From contig JAQBWJ010000015.1 of assembly GCA_027625215.1 (NCBI GenBank), forward strand, positions 1 through 13,321: a DNA stretch of 13,321 nucleotides. Direction: 5' to 3'. This stretch comes from Candidatus Poribacteria bacterium. Its GTDB lineage: Bacteria; Poribacteria; WGA-4E; GCA-2687025. A program made the translations under genes and the position numbers. The notes below the pieces were generated by a model. It did not search any database. It saw only the letters and a program-made list of their open reading frames with translations, and had not been told where the DNA came from. Within the stretch, counting starts at the first letter, position 1. Each line of letters begins with the position of its first letter. This document shows, piece by piece, positions 1 through 6,857 of the stretch.

Positions 1-659
1 GCGTCGGATCGCTCGGCGACGGCGGCGTCTCGAATCTCCTGGACGCGCTTCGCCGCCTCTTCAAGGGTGAGCGCCGTCTCCGCGCCGATACTGCCGCTCG
101 TCGTCAGCCCCATATGCGCGACGAGGATGTCCGCGCCCGCCGCCGCCATCTTTCGCGCCTCGTTCGTGTCGAAGACGTAGGGGGTCGTCAGCATGTCGAG
201 TTCCCGCGCCATGCGGATCATGTCCACTTCAAGATCGTAACTCATCCCCGTTTCTTCGAGGTTCGCGCGGAAGACGCCGTCGATCAGCCCCACCGTCGGG
301 AAGTTCTGCACGCCGGAGAAGCCCATCGCCTTCAACTGCGGCAGAAACACCTCCATCAACCGGAACGGGTCGGTGCCGCAGACGCCCGCCAACACGGGCG
401 TGTCCCGCGCGATGGGCAGCACTTCGCGCCCCATATCGACCACGATCTGGTTCGCGTCGCCGTACGGCATGATGCCCGACAGCGAACCGCGCCCCGCCAT
501 GCGGAACCGTCCCGAGTTGTAGATGATGATGAGGTCGATGCCGCCCGTCTGGGCGCACTTGGCGGAGATGCCCGTCCCCGCGCCCCCCCCGACGATGGGG
601 ATGCCTTTCGACACGTTCTCCCGCAACCGTTTCAGAATGTCCGCGCGCGCAAATGCCAT
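1..659 (-). CDS. Phosphoenolpyruvate hydrolase family protein (TIM barrel), 3' end cut by window edge
   Basis: The frame reads from ATG at 659 leftwards with no stop to base 1, giving 219 complete codons; the C-terminus lies outside. It starts MAFARADILK. It carries the glycine-rich stretch GGGAGTGISAKCAQTGG (about residues 24-40), then IYNSGRFRMAGRGSL, VCGTDPFR (about 94-100), GFSGVQNFPTVGLIDG (113-128) and GLTTSGSIGAE (184-194). These match the PEP-hydrolase / 'TIM-barrel signal transduction' family (PF09370), also found as the C-terminal half of plant Tm-1 proteins. Family members are about 275 residues, so roughly 55 are missing. A GGAAGGA ribosome binding site sits about 10 bases upstream and fixes the start. 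In many bacteria this gene lies next to a Tm-1-like (UPF0261) gene, so one may follow beyond the left edge. Substrate and physiological role are not settled for this family. Cytoplasmic; no signal peptide. Confidence 0.9.
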   Translation of the reverse strand, partial: MAFARADILKRLRENVSKGIPIVGGGAGTGISAKCAQTGGIDLIIIYNSGRFRMAGRGSLSGIMPYGDANQIVVDMGREVLPIARDTPVLAGVCGTDPFRLMEVFLPQLKAMGFSGVQNFPTVGLIDGVFRANLEETGMSYDLEVDMIRMARELDMLTTPYVFDTNEARKMAAAGADILVAHMGLTTSGSIGAETALTLEEAAKRVQEIRDAAVAERSD

Positions 660-700
660 CTGTTTTGATCCTTCCTCGACCGTTGTGCTCACCACCCCCT

Positions 701-782
701 TGTCATTCTGAGGAGCGACACGACGAAGAATCCCGGACTCAGCGGGTCGTAATCGGGATTCTTCGCTTCGCTCAGAATGACA
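701..782. repeat. REPIN-like palindromic element, copy 1
   Basis: An 82-bp imperfect palindrome. The ends are a perfect 12-bp inverted repeat, TGTCATTCTGAG (701-712) and CTCAGAATGACA (771-782). The inner arms are perfect over 12 bp, CGAAGAATCCCG (724-735) and CGGGATTCTTCG (754-765), around an 18-bp loop. A second copy with the same ends and inner arms lies at 6443-6526. It fills most of the gap between two minus-strand genes, so a transcript from the upstream gene would fold here. The TGTCATTCTGAG...GAAGAATC pattern is one I remember from many environmental genomes as a dispersed repeat. No transposase is encoded nearby. Confidence 0.85.
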
Positions 783-805
783 CGAAGGGGACTTGGCGTG
801 ATTGG

Positions 806-1570
806 TTACGCATCCAACATCGCTTGGAGGTAGGGACGCGCCGCCCGAATGTACGTCGGCGAGTTCTCCTTGTCCTCCACCTCGACCTCCACGACGAGGG
901 AACCCAACTGCCGCGCCTGACGCAACAGCCCCGCGTTATCGATCTCGCCCAACCCGAACGCGACGGAGCGCGTCCCGATCTGGTCTTTCGTGTGGAGTAG
1001 TTTGATCCGGTCGGCGTGGGTGTCCATGATCGGCGGAATCGGTTCCTCCGCCGAGTGGAAATGCCCGATATCGACCAACATGCCGACTTTAGGGTGATCG
1101 ATCTCCGCGAACAGCCGATTGAAGTCCTCCAACCGTTCGACCCGATTGCCGTGATGGTTCCCGACGGCGAGCTCAATCGGCAGGTCTTCCACATGACGCG
1201 CCAACCGTTCGACGCCTTTCAGCAGCGCGTCAAGGTCGGCGTCCGCGCGCTTGCCGCCTTTGAAGTTCGCCGTGCGCGCTCCGAGTTCGATGGCGGCGTC
1301 GATGTGGCGTTTCTGGCGTTCAAAGCGAGCGTCTTGCGCGTCTACGTCTTCGGCGGGGATGTTCTCGATGTTGAGCGACGACAGTTTCAACCCGCTGTCG
1401 GTGATTCGGCGTTTCGCCTCGCGGAGCGGTTCGTCGGTCGTGTCGAGTTTGCTGCCCGTCCAAGTGACGAACGTTTCAAAGTGGGTGTAGCCGGACTCTT
1501 TCACCAACGCGAGGAAGTCGTCAAACCCGTACGCCGGAATACAACAGGAACTGCAACTCAACGTGATCAA
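806..1570 (-). CDS. Sugar phosphate isomerase/epimerase-like TIM barrel protein
   Basis: A 254-residue protein of the xylose-isomerase-like TIM barrel family (AP_endonuc_2, PF01261). It starts with the strand-1 pattern LSCSSCCIPAYGFDDFLALV, and has the strand-5 motif GMLVDIGHFHSA (about 163-174), LLHTKDQIG (191-199) and the final strand SLVVEVEVED (224-233). Metal-ligand candidates are D167, H193 and E228 or E230. The position usually held by the first glutamate (ENH) reads GNH, with G137; see findings. The first in-frame start is TTG at 1576, but GAAGGA ends only three bases before it. TTG at 1570 has about nine bases of spacing and is preferred. No other start codon exists before the upstream in-frame stop. 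It is divergent from the GH2 gene, suggesting a shared sugar-catabolic role. Cytoplasmic; substrate unknown. Confidence 0.85.
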   Translation of the reverse strand: MITLSCSSCCIPAYGFDDFLALVKESGYTHFETFVTWTGSKLDTTDEPLREAKRRITDSGLKLSSLNIENIPAEDVDAQDARFERQKRHIDAAIELGARTANFKGGKRADADLDALLKGVERLARHVEDLPIELAVGNHHGNRVERLEDFNRLFAEIDHPKVGMLVDIGHFHSAEEPIPPIMDTHADRIKLLHTKDQIGTRSVAFGLGEIDNAGLLRQARQLGSLVVEVEVEDKENSPTYIRAARPYLQAMLDA

Positions 1571-1691
1571 ACGCAAACGTCCTTCGTCCGAGTGAAATGG
1601 GAAGCCGATTTTCGCCGCCGCTGTTGACGATAACCCGAACCCTGCGCCGGATCAACGTTAAGCCTCCTTCCATTGCGGCGCGAACCGACCG

Positions 1692-1715
1692 TGAGGTATC
1701 CTCCATCTCACCTCA
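1692..1715. promoter_or_regulatory. Inverted repeat in the divergent intergenic region, possible operator or leader hairpin
   Basis: The 158-bp region between the divergent starts at 1570 and 1729 must hold promoters for both genes. It contains TGAGGT (1692-1697) and ACCTCA (1710-1715) in inverted orientation, with an overlapping alternative pairing GTGAG/CTCAC. The right arm touches the AGGAG ribosome binding site (1715-1719) of the GH2 gene, so pairing could hide that site, or the repeat could bind a regulator. The arms are only six bases, so chance is a real possibility. I see no convincing -35/-10 pair. Confidence 0.25.
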
Positions 1716-1728
1716 GGAGTTTACGCCG

Positions 1729-4464
1729 ATGCAGATGGAGAACAGGGTCAACATGCGGTACATCCCTCGCACCGAGCATCCACGCCCCGACTTTCAACGC
1801 GAACAGTGGCTGAACCTCAACGGCATCTGGGAGTTCGAGTTCGACCCGAACGACATCGGGTTGACGGAAGGCTGGCAGTCCGGCAACCGCCATTTCTCAC
1901 GCGAGATCGCCGTGCCGTTCCCTTGGGAAAGTTCCTATTCCGGTATCGAACAGCCCGACTATCAAGGTATTGCGTGGTATAAACGGACATTCACCGTGCC
2001 CGACGAGTGGCGCACGCATCGCGTCCATTTGAAATTCGGCGCGGTCGATTGGGGCGCAAGAGTTTGGGTGAACGGCAAGTTCGCGGGCGTGCATCGGGGC
2101 GGCTATTCGCCGTTTCAGTTGGAAATCACCGACTTTCTCCAGCCGGGCTCGAACACGGTCGTCGCCCGCGTTGTGGACGACACGAACCCCGAATATCCAT
2201 CGGGCAAACAGATCGGCTGGTACACGCGCACGAGCGGCATCTGGCAGACGGTCTATCTCGAATCGACGGGCGATGCGTGGATCCGCTACGTGCACATCAC
2301 CCCCGACGTGAAGGGCGAACAGGCGCACGTCGACATCACCGTCGCCGGGAAGCCGGACGAATTCGCCGTCGAACTCTCGTTTTTGAACCCGGGAATGCCC
2401 GAAATCCGTCGCATGGTGCTCCACAACGGCTATCGCACCGTCGTGCGGATCACCGTGCAAATCCCCGACGCGGAACTGTGGAGCCCCGACAACCCCCACC
2501 TCTACGAGATGAACGTGACGCTGCTCAAAGCGGAGTCGCAGATCGATTCCGTCCGCACGTACTTCGGGATGAGGGAGATCACGCGCGGCAAATGGGGCGA
2601 CAAGCCGTACGAGTACATCCTGCTCAACGGCGAACCCGTCTACCTGATGGGCGCGTTGCATCAGTCGTTCCACCCGACGAGCATCCATACCTATCCAAGC
2701 GACAACATCATCCGCGACGACATCGACCGCGCCAAAAAAGAGTTCGGCTTCAACTGCCTGCGTATCCACATCAAGGTGGATGAGCCGCGTTTGTACTACT
2801 GGGCGGACCGGCTCGGCATGTTGATTCTGTACGACCTGCCGAACTACCGCCGCGACAACGAACGTTCCCGCGCCTACTGGGAACAGATGCTGCGAGACGC
2901 CATCGCCCGCGACTACAACCACCCGTCCGTCATCGCGTGGATACTGTTCAACGAGACGTGGGGGCTGGACGACGAAGGCTACGACGAGCAGACGCAGGAC
3001 TGGGTGAAGCAGATGTTCCACCTGACCCGCTCGCTCGACGCGACCCGTCTCATCGAAGACAACTCGCCCTGTCGGTACGACCATGTGCTGACCGACATCA
3101 ACTCGTGGCACTTCTACATCGACAACTACGACAAGACGCGCGAGCACATCCAACACGTCGTCGATCAGACCGCGCCCGGCTCCGAGTTCAACTACATCGG
3201 CGGCAACAAGCAGAACGTCGAGCCGCTCATCAACAGTGAGTACGGCGCGGTGTCGGCGGGCGGCGGCGACCGGGATATCTCGTGGGGCTTCAAATACCAG
3301 ACGAACGAACTCCGCAAGCACGACAAGGTGTGCGGCTACATCTACACCGAGCTCTGCGACATCGAGTGGGAACACAACGGCGTGATGAACTACGACCGCT
3401 CCCGCAAGGAGTTCGGCTACAACGCGCACGTGCCCGGTTTCTCGATCCGCAACCTGAACGCGCTCGACTTCCTCGTGATCGACGCGCCGCCCTGTTCCGC
3501 GCACGGCGTAAACGACACGCTTCTCGCTCCGGTGGCGATCAGTCACTGGTCGAGCGTCGAGGCGAGCGACCTCAAACTGCACTGGCAGTTGACGGGCATC
3601 GACAAACGCGGGCGCAACAAGGTCTACAAGCAGGGCGACCGCGCCGCCTCATGGGAGCGGTTCAGCGTCCACCCGCTCGGCGAACTGGAACTGACGTTGC
3701 CCCAAGAGCCCGCGCTCTGCACGCTCGCCGTCTGGATTCAGGACGGCAAGGGCAAGCGTCTTGCGATCAACTACGTGAACGTGCTCGTTCAGGGCGATGT
3801 GCCCGTCTCCGAGAAGATTCACGAGGGGACGATCCTCTCGCGCTTCCGCCCGATGGATTTCGCGGACGCGCAGTGGTCGGGCAAGGCGTTTCTTGAGATC
3901 GACGGGAAGGTGGCGGGATGCGGCTCCGGCTACTTCGAGTACCGCCTGAATCTGCCGGAAGGGCTCGCGCCCGACCAGATCGAGACGATGGAGATCGTCT
4001 TCGAGGGCGCGTCGAAGGCGGACGCGGAAAAACTCGATTGGCCCTCCCGCCGCAAGGAACAGGACTACCCGCAGACCGACGCGACGAAGCATCCGAGCGA
4101 CGTGCGGCTCTCGCTGAACGACGTGGCGCACACGGAGCTCCACTTCGCGGACGACCCGGCGGACATACGCGGCGTGTTGTCTCACATGGCGGGTGTCCAT
4201 CACGGCTCGTACGGCGATGTGACGAAGATCATGTTCACCATGACGGACTCGCTCCAGACCGCGCTCAAAGACGACGGGTTCTTGCGCGTGCGGTTTGAAG
4301 TGCCGGACAGCGCGACGAACGTCGGCGGCTTCTCGCTTTACGGCGACGGCATGGGGCGCTACCCGTTCAACCCACACATCATCTACCGCTTCAAAAACGA
4401 CAATTTGCCGGAAGACTGGAAATCAAACCAAGACTTATCGCATAATGGCGGCAATCGCGCGTGA
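1729..4464 (+). CDS. Glycoside hydrolase family 2 protein (beta-galactosidase/beta-glucuronidase-like)
   Basis: A 911-residue retaining glycosidase of family GH2. In order it has a jelly-roll sugar-binding domain (about 10-185, ending GWYTRTSGIWQTVYLE), an immunoglobulin-like linker domain (about 190-290), a TIM barrel opening with ILLNGEPVYLMGALHQSFHP (from about 300), and a long C-terminal beta-rich region (about 610-900) of uncertain type. The predicted acid/base is E409 in ILFNETWG and the nucleophile is E504 in INSEYGAVSAGG, matching the family's NE and SEYG motifs. No signal peptide is seen, so it probably acts in the cytoplasm on imported oligosaccharides. The frame is open from an ATG at 1597, but those 44 extra residues look unlike the family. 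AGGAG at 1715-1719 sits nine bases before ATG 1729. Exact sugar specificity (galactoside, glucuronide, mannoside) cannot be read from the sequence. The LamG gene follows about 100 bp downstream. Confidence 0.93.
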   Translation: MQMENRVNMRYIPRTEHPRPDFQREQWLNLNGIWEFEFDPNDIGLTEGWQSGNRHFSREIAVPFPWESSYSGIEQPDYQGIAWYKRTFTVPDEWRTHRVHLKFGAVDWGARVWVNGKFAGVHRGGYSPFQLEITDFLQPGSNTVVARVVDDTNPEYPSGKQIGWYTRTSGIWQTVYLESTGDAWIRYVHITPDVKGEQAHVDITVAGKPDEFAVELSFLNPGMPEIRRMVLHNGYRTVVRITVQIPDAELWSPDNPHLYEMNVTLLKAESQIDSVRTYFGMREITRGKWGDKPYEYILLNGEPVYLMGALHQSFHPTSIHTYPSDNIIRDDIDRAKKEFGFNCLRIHIKVDEPRLYYWADRLGMLILYDLPNYRRDNERSRAYWEQMLRDAIARDYNHPSVIAWILFNETWGLDDEGYDEQTQDWVKQMFHLTRSLDATRLIEDNSPCRYDHVLTDINSWHFYIDNYDKTREHIQHVVDQTAPGSEFNYIGGNKQNVEPLINSEYGAVSAGGGDRDISWGFKYQTNELRKHDKVCGYIYTELCDIEWEHNGVMNYDRSRKEFGYNAHVPGFSIRNLNALDFLVIDAPPCSAHGVNDTLLAPVAISHWSSVEASDLKLHWQLTGIDKRGRNKVYKQGDRAASWERFSVHPLGELELTLPQEPALCTLAVWIQDGKGKRLAINYVNVLVQGDVPVSEKIHEGTILSRFRPMDFADAQWSGKAFLEIDGKVAGCGSGYFEYRLNLPEGLAPDQIETMEIVFEGASKADAEKLDWPSRRKEQDYPQTDATKHPSDVRLSLNDVAHTELHFADDPADIRGVLSHMAGVHHGSYGDVTKIMFTMTDSLQTALKDDGFLRVRFEVPDSATNVGGFSLYGDGMGRYPFNPHIIYRFKNDNLPEDWKSNQDLSHNGGNRA

Positions 4465-4566
4465 ATGTCATTTGCGCGAGAAACACAGCACGCAAAGCGC
4501 GTTTGGCTTCTGCCCGGATATCGGAGAGTTCGCAACCTTCTCTCTCTCAATCGGAGGCACGTTGTG

Positions 4567-5343
4567 ATGAGATCGACGCGAACGCGATGGATCGTTTCAC
4601 TGATGACGGCGACGGCATGTTGTCTCTCGCTCTCAATCGCCCGCGCGGAAATCGATGAGGACACGATTGTCGGCATGTGGCTCTTCGATGAAGGCAAGGG
4701 CGCGGCGGCGGCGGACGCCACCGGCGGACACGAGGGCAAACTGACGAAGGCTCCCGAATGGGTGGCGGGCAAGTACGGCACCGCGCTCGACTTCAACGGC
4801 GGCAACTACGTCGAACTGCTCGACTCGGCGCCCACGCTCCACTTCGGAGCCGCCGCGCCGTTCTCGATCACCGCGTGGGTCAAACCCACGACGGGCGGCA
4901 CGGTGATCGGCAAGTTCAACGGCGGCGTGGTCGGCGCGTACATTCTCACCGCGAACGGCACCGGCACGATCAACTTCCACCGCGAAGTCGCGCCGTGGGG
5001 ACTCGCGGCGGCGGGGCAGTTCGACAACGGCGAATTCAACCACGTCGCGGCGACCTACGACGGCGCGGAGATGAAAGTCTACGTGAACGGCAAGGAGATC
5101 GCCACGCAACCGCGCGGCCCACAGAACACCGACACGGCGACCCCCGTCTTCATCGGCGCGCGCATGACGGGCGGCAATCCGAGCGAGTTCTACAGCGGCA
5201 CGATTGATGAGGTCGGCTTGTTCAACGTCGCCCTCAGCGAAAACCAGGTCGAGGAAGTGATGCTCGGACTCGGCGGACCCAGCGCGGTCGAGCCGACCGG
5301 GAAACTGTCTTCGACGTGGGGGCGGTTGAAAACCCCGCGCTGA
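4567..5343 (+). CDS. Secreted LamG (concanavalin A-like) domain protein
   Basis: A 258-residue protein. It begins MRSTRTRWIVSLMTATACC and continues through a hydrophobic stretch to an ARA|E cleavage site after residue 27, a typical type I signal peptide. The mature part is almost entirely one LamG / concanavalin A-like lectin fold: GMWLFDEGKG (about 36-45), YGTALDFNGGNYVEL, FSITAWVKP, FNHVAATYDG, MKVYVNGKEIA, FIGARMTGG and GTIDEVGLFNVALS near the end. The tail TGKLSSTWGRLKTPR resembles LamG proteins I recall from Candidatus Poribacteria. Such domains usually bind glycans; no catalytic residues are visible. The frame is open from ATG 4465, directly after the GH2 stop, but GGAGG at 4553-4557 nine bases before ATG 4567 and the signal peptide decide the start. 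It probably acts outside the cytoplasmic membrane in recognising or holding carbohydrate. The 102 bp before the start show only a weak TTTGCG/CGCAAA inverted repeat (4471-4496). Confidence 0.88.
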   Translation: MRSTRTRWIVSLMTATACCLSLSIARAEIDEDTIVGMWLFDEGKGAAAADATGGHEGKLTKAPEWVAGKYGTALDFNGGNYVELLDSAPTLHFGAAAPFSITAWVKPTTGGTVIGKFNGGVVGAYILTANGTGTINFHREVAPWGLAAAGQFDNGEFNHVAATYDGAEMKVYVNGKEIATQPRGPQNTDTATPVFIGARMTGGNPSEFYSGTIDEVGLFNVALSENQVEEVMLGLGGPSAVEPTGKLSSTWGRLKTPR

Positions 5344-5372
5344 CGCGGCGACGGACATTGGTTAAGTTCAAG

Positions 5373-5408
5373 GGCGGGGAGGCGGTCGGGAGAGATCGCC
5401 TCCCCGCC
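5373..5408 (+). terminator. Strong GC-rich hairpin after the LamG gene
   Basis: GGCGGGGAGGCG (5373-5384) and CGCCTCCCCGCC (5397-5408) form a perfect 12-bp stem with a 12-base loop, 30 bases past the LamG stop. No run of T follows, so it is not a classic intrinsic terminator. It may still stop or pause transcription or protect the upstream mRNA end. The rest of the gap to the next gene (5409-5558) shows no recognisable element and presumably holds that gene's promoter. Confidence 0.55.
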
Positions 5409-5558
5409 TTGCGTGCTCGGTTGGCGATCAGGCGTCCGCTATCACGCAATCCCCACCCGCCGCGCCACTTCCAAATCGCCGACGAGTCGGGTATCGTGCT
5501 CCCCGATTCCCCCGCGTTTGTGGTCATTGGCTGTCATCAAACTGAGGACAACGGCTCG

Positions 5559-6398
5559 ATGAACGCTCCGACGTCTCTGCGAGAACAACACCAACCCGAT
5601 CAACTCGAAATCTACCGAGACGGAGCGGACACGCCTTTCGTGACGCAGATGGCGCAGCGTCGCCATCGTCCGTACATCCACCCGCTCGTCGCGCCGGACG
5701 GCAACGGGGTCCTCACCGAGAACCAACCGGGACACCACCTCTGGCAACACGGACTGTACGTCGGACTGAACGACGTGAACGGCGTCGGCTTCTGGACGGA
5801 AGGACACACGAACGACCCGAAAGACGGCTCCTTCGACCCCTCCGCGCTGAACCTGCCCGTCGTCAATGCGAACCGCGCCGCGTGGGATGTCACGACGAAG
5901 TGGCTGTCGCCCACCAAATCGCTCATGCTGACCGAGATGCAGCACTGGCGGCTCACCGACTCCGGCGACTTCTACACGCTCGACCTCGATTGGCTGCTCA
6001 CCGCCGCGACCGACCTCACCTTCGGCAAGTACGGGTACGGCGGGCTGTTCCTGCGGATGCCCTGGCGCAAGGAGACGGGCGGACGCGCCCTGACGAGCGA
6101 GGGACTTGGTTTACCCGAAGCGGAGGGACAACGTGCTCGGTGGGTCGGCGTCTCGATGCCGATTGCGGGACGCGACACGCCCGCCGGAATCGCGTTCCTC
6201 GATCACCCCGACAACCCGGAGCACCCCGTGCCCTGGCGCGTGGACGGGCAACTCGGCATCTCGCCGAGCCGTTGCATCGCGGGCGCGTGGGAACTCAAAC
6301 AGAACGAGCACTCGCGCAACCGTTACCGCGTCGTCGTGTTCAACGGCGACAGCGACGCCGATTTTCTCAACGACCAATGGAACGCCTTCGCCCAATAG
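5559..6398 (+). CDS. DUF6807 family protein (formerly 'PmoA')
   Basis: A 279-residue protein beginning MNAPTSLREQ. It matches the family PF14100, named DUF6807 and earlier 'methane oxygenase PmoA'. The defining block is at about residues 37-80: RPYIHPLVAPDGNGVLTEN, then PGHHLWQHGLYVGLNDVNGV and GFWTEG, with conserved histidines H41, H59, H60 and H64. Later parts include LDWLLTAATDLTFGKYGYGG, GRDTPAGIAFLDHPDNPEHP and a conserved ending HSRNRYRVVVFNGD. No signal peptide or membrane helix is present, so it has nothing to do with the membrane methane monooxygenase subunit despite the old label. Relatives sit in sugar-degradation loci of Planctomycetes and Bacteroidetes, consistent with the GH2 and LamG neighbours, but the reaction is unknown. 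The start at 5559 is preceded by GAGGA (5544-5548). The same frame is open upstream to 5316 but that part overlaps the LamG gene and carries the hairpin. Confidence 0.85.
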   Translation: MNAPTSLREQHQPDQLEIYRDGADTPFVTQMAQRRHRPYIHPLVAPDGNGVLTENQPGHHLWQHGLYVGLNDVNGVGFWTEGHTNDPKDGSFDPSALNLPVVNANRAAWDVTTKWLSPTKSLMLTEMQHWRLTDSGDFYTLDLDWLLTAATDLTFGKYGYGGLFLRMPWRKETGGRALTSEGLGLPEAEGQRARWVGVSMPIAGRDTPAGIAFLDHPDNPEHPVPWRVDGQLGISPSRCIAGAWELKQNEHSRNRYRVVVFNGDSDADFLNDQWNAFAQ

Positions 6399-6401
6399 TT
6401 T

Positions 6402-6571
6402 TTGGCTCATGTAGCCTCAGAGGTGAATGGGTGAGTAAATCTTGTCATTCTGAACGTAGTGAAGAATCCCGGAACGGCTGACGTCGGTGGTCTTCGGGAT
6501 TCTTCGGCAGGAGCCTCAGAATGACACTTTGTGGTTTGCCACGATGACACCTTTGACACTACATGAGCCAA
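6402..6571. repeat. 13-bp inverted repeat enclosing REPIN-like copy 2
   Basis: TTGGCTCATGTAG (6402-6414) and CTACATGAGCCAA (6559-6571) are perfect inverted repeats, 170 bp end to end. The left one begins three bases past the DUF6807 stop and the right one ends just before the ribosome binding site of the first small gene. Together with the inner palindrome they would make a large cruciform or nested stem. This could be the terminal repeat of a small non-autonomous element or a long transcription-stop structure. No clear target-site duplication is seen. The 195-bp gap 6399-6593 holds nothing else I recognise. Confidence 0.65.
6443..6526. repeat. REPIN-like palindromic element, copy 2
   Basis: Same architecture as copy 1 at 701-782. 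The ends TGTCATTCTGA (6443-6453) and TCAGAATGACA (6516-6526) are perfect inverted repeats, and the inner arms GAAGAATCCCG (6461-6471) and CGGGATTCTTC (6495-6505) are perfect over 11 bp around a 23-bp loop. The loop sequence is unrelated to that of copy 1, so the arms are conserved and the loop is not. Confidence 0.85.
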
Positions 6572-6593
6572 GAAGTGAAGGACTCATCTCAAA

Positions 6594-6857
6594 ATGGAAT
6601 CAGTGTTCAAATACATTTTTCTGATCGTCACCGTCAGCGGCGGGCTGCTGATGGGGCTCGCGGCGCTGATTTACGACTTTCAGATCAAAAAACAGCGGCT
6701 GACGGGCAGTACGTCGAAACGCGACATCGACGAGTTACGCGATGAGGTCCTGGGTCTGCGCGAAGAACTGCGCGACGTGCACGAACTGCTCGCGGACTTG
6801 ACGCTGATGATCGGCGACTCGGAACGCAAAGCGCTCTCCCGCGACATGGAGAAATGA
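6594..6857 (+). CDS. Small membrane/coiled-coil protein, paralogue 1 of 5
   Basis: An 87-residue protein, start supported by AAGGA at 6578-6582. One membrane helix lies at about residues 5-27 (FKYIFLIVTVSGGLLMGLAA and on), followed by a basic patch (KKQR), which places the C-terminus in the cytoplasm. Residues about 43-71 form a charged heptad-like helix ending in REELRDVHELLADLTLMIGD, then the tail SERKALSRD. The layout (short N-terminal helix, then coiled coil) resembles PspB of the phage shock system, but I see no clear PspB sequence match. It is the first gene of a seven-gene packed cluster; its stop overlaps an ATG of the next frame. No function can be assigned. Confidence 0.82.
   Translation: MESVFKYIFLIVTVSGGLLMGLAALIYDFQIKKQRLTGSTSKRDIDELRDEVLGLREELRDVHELLADLTLMIGDSERKALSRDMEK

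Noticed and set aside
1597..1728. N-terminal extension of the GH2 protein from ATG 1597
   Set aside because: The 44 residues are not GH2-like and no good ribosome binding site is seen, whereas AGGAG precedes ATG 1729.
1897..3582. 561-codon open frame on the minus strand
   Set aside because: Lies entirely opposite the GH2 gene; its valine- and arginine-rich product shows no domain pattern and is the usual GC-rich antisense shadow.
4471..4496. TTTGCG/CGCAAA inverted repeat before the LamG gene as an operator
   Set aside because: Six-base arms with a 14-base gap in GC-rich DNA are easily expected by chance; no second copy is seen near other genes.
5316..5558. N-terminal extension of the DUF6807 protein
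   Set aside because: It would overlap the LamG gene end, run through the strong hairpin at 5373-5408 and add sequence unlike the family; GAGGA before 5559 supports the later start.
6553..6558. TTGACA as a -35 box ahead of the small-protein cluster
   Set aside because: No acceptable -10 sequence lies about 17 bases downstream (6576-6581 reads TGAAGG), and the motif alone is weak evidence.
6402..6571. CRISPR or tRNA-like element in the non-coding gap
   Set aside because: There is one palindrome and one inverted repeat only, with no regularly spaced direct repeats and no tRNA TPsiC or anticodon features.
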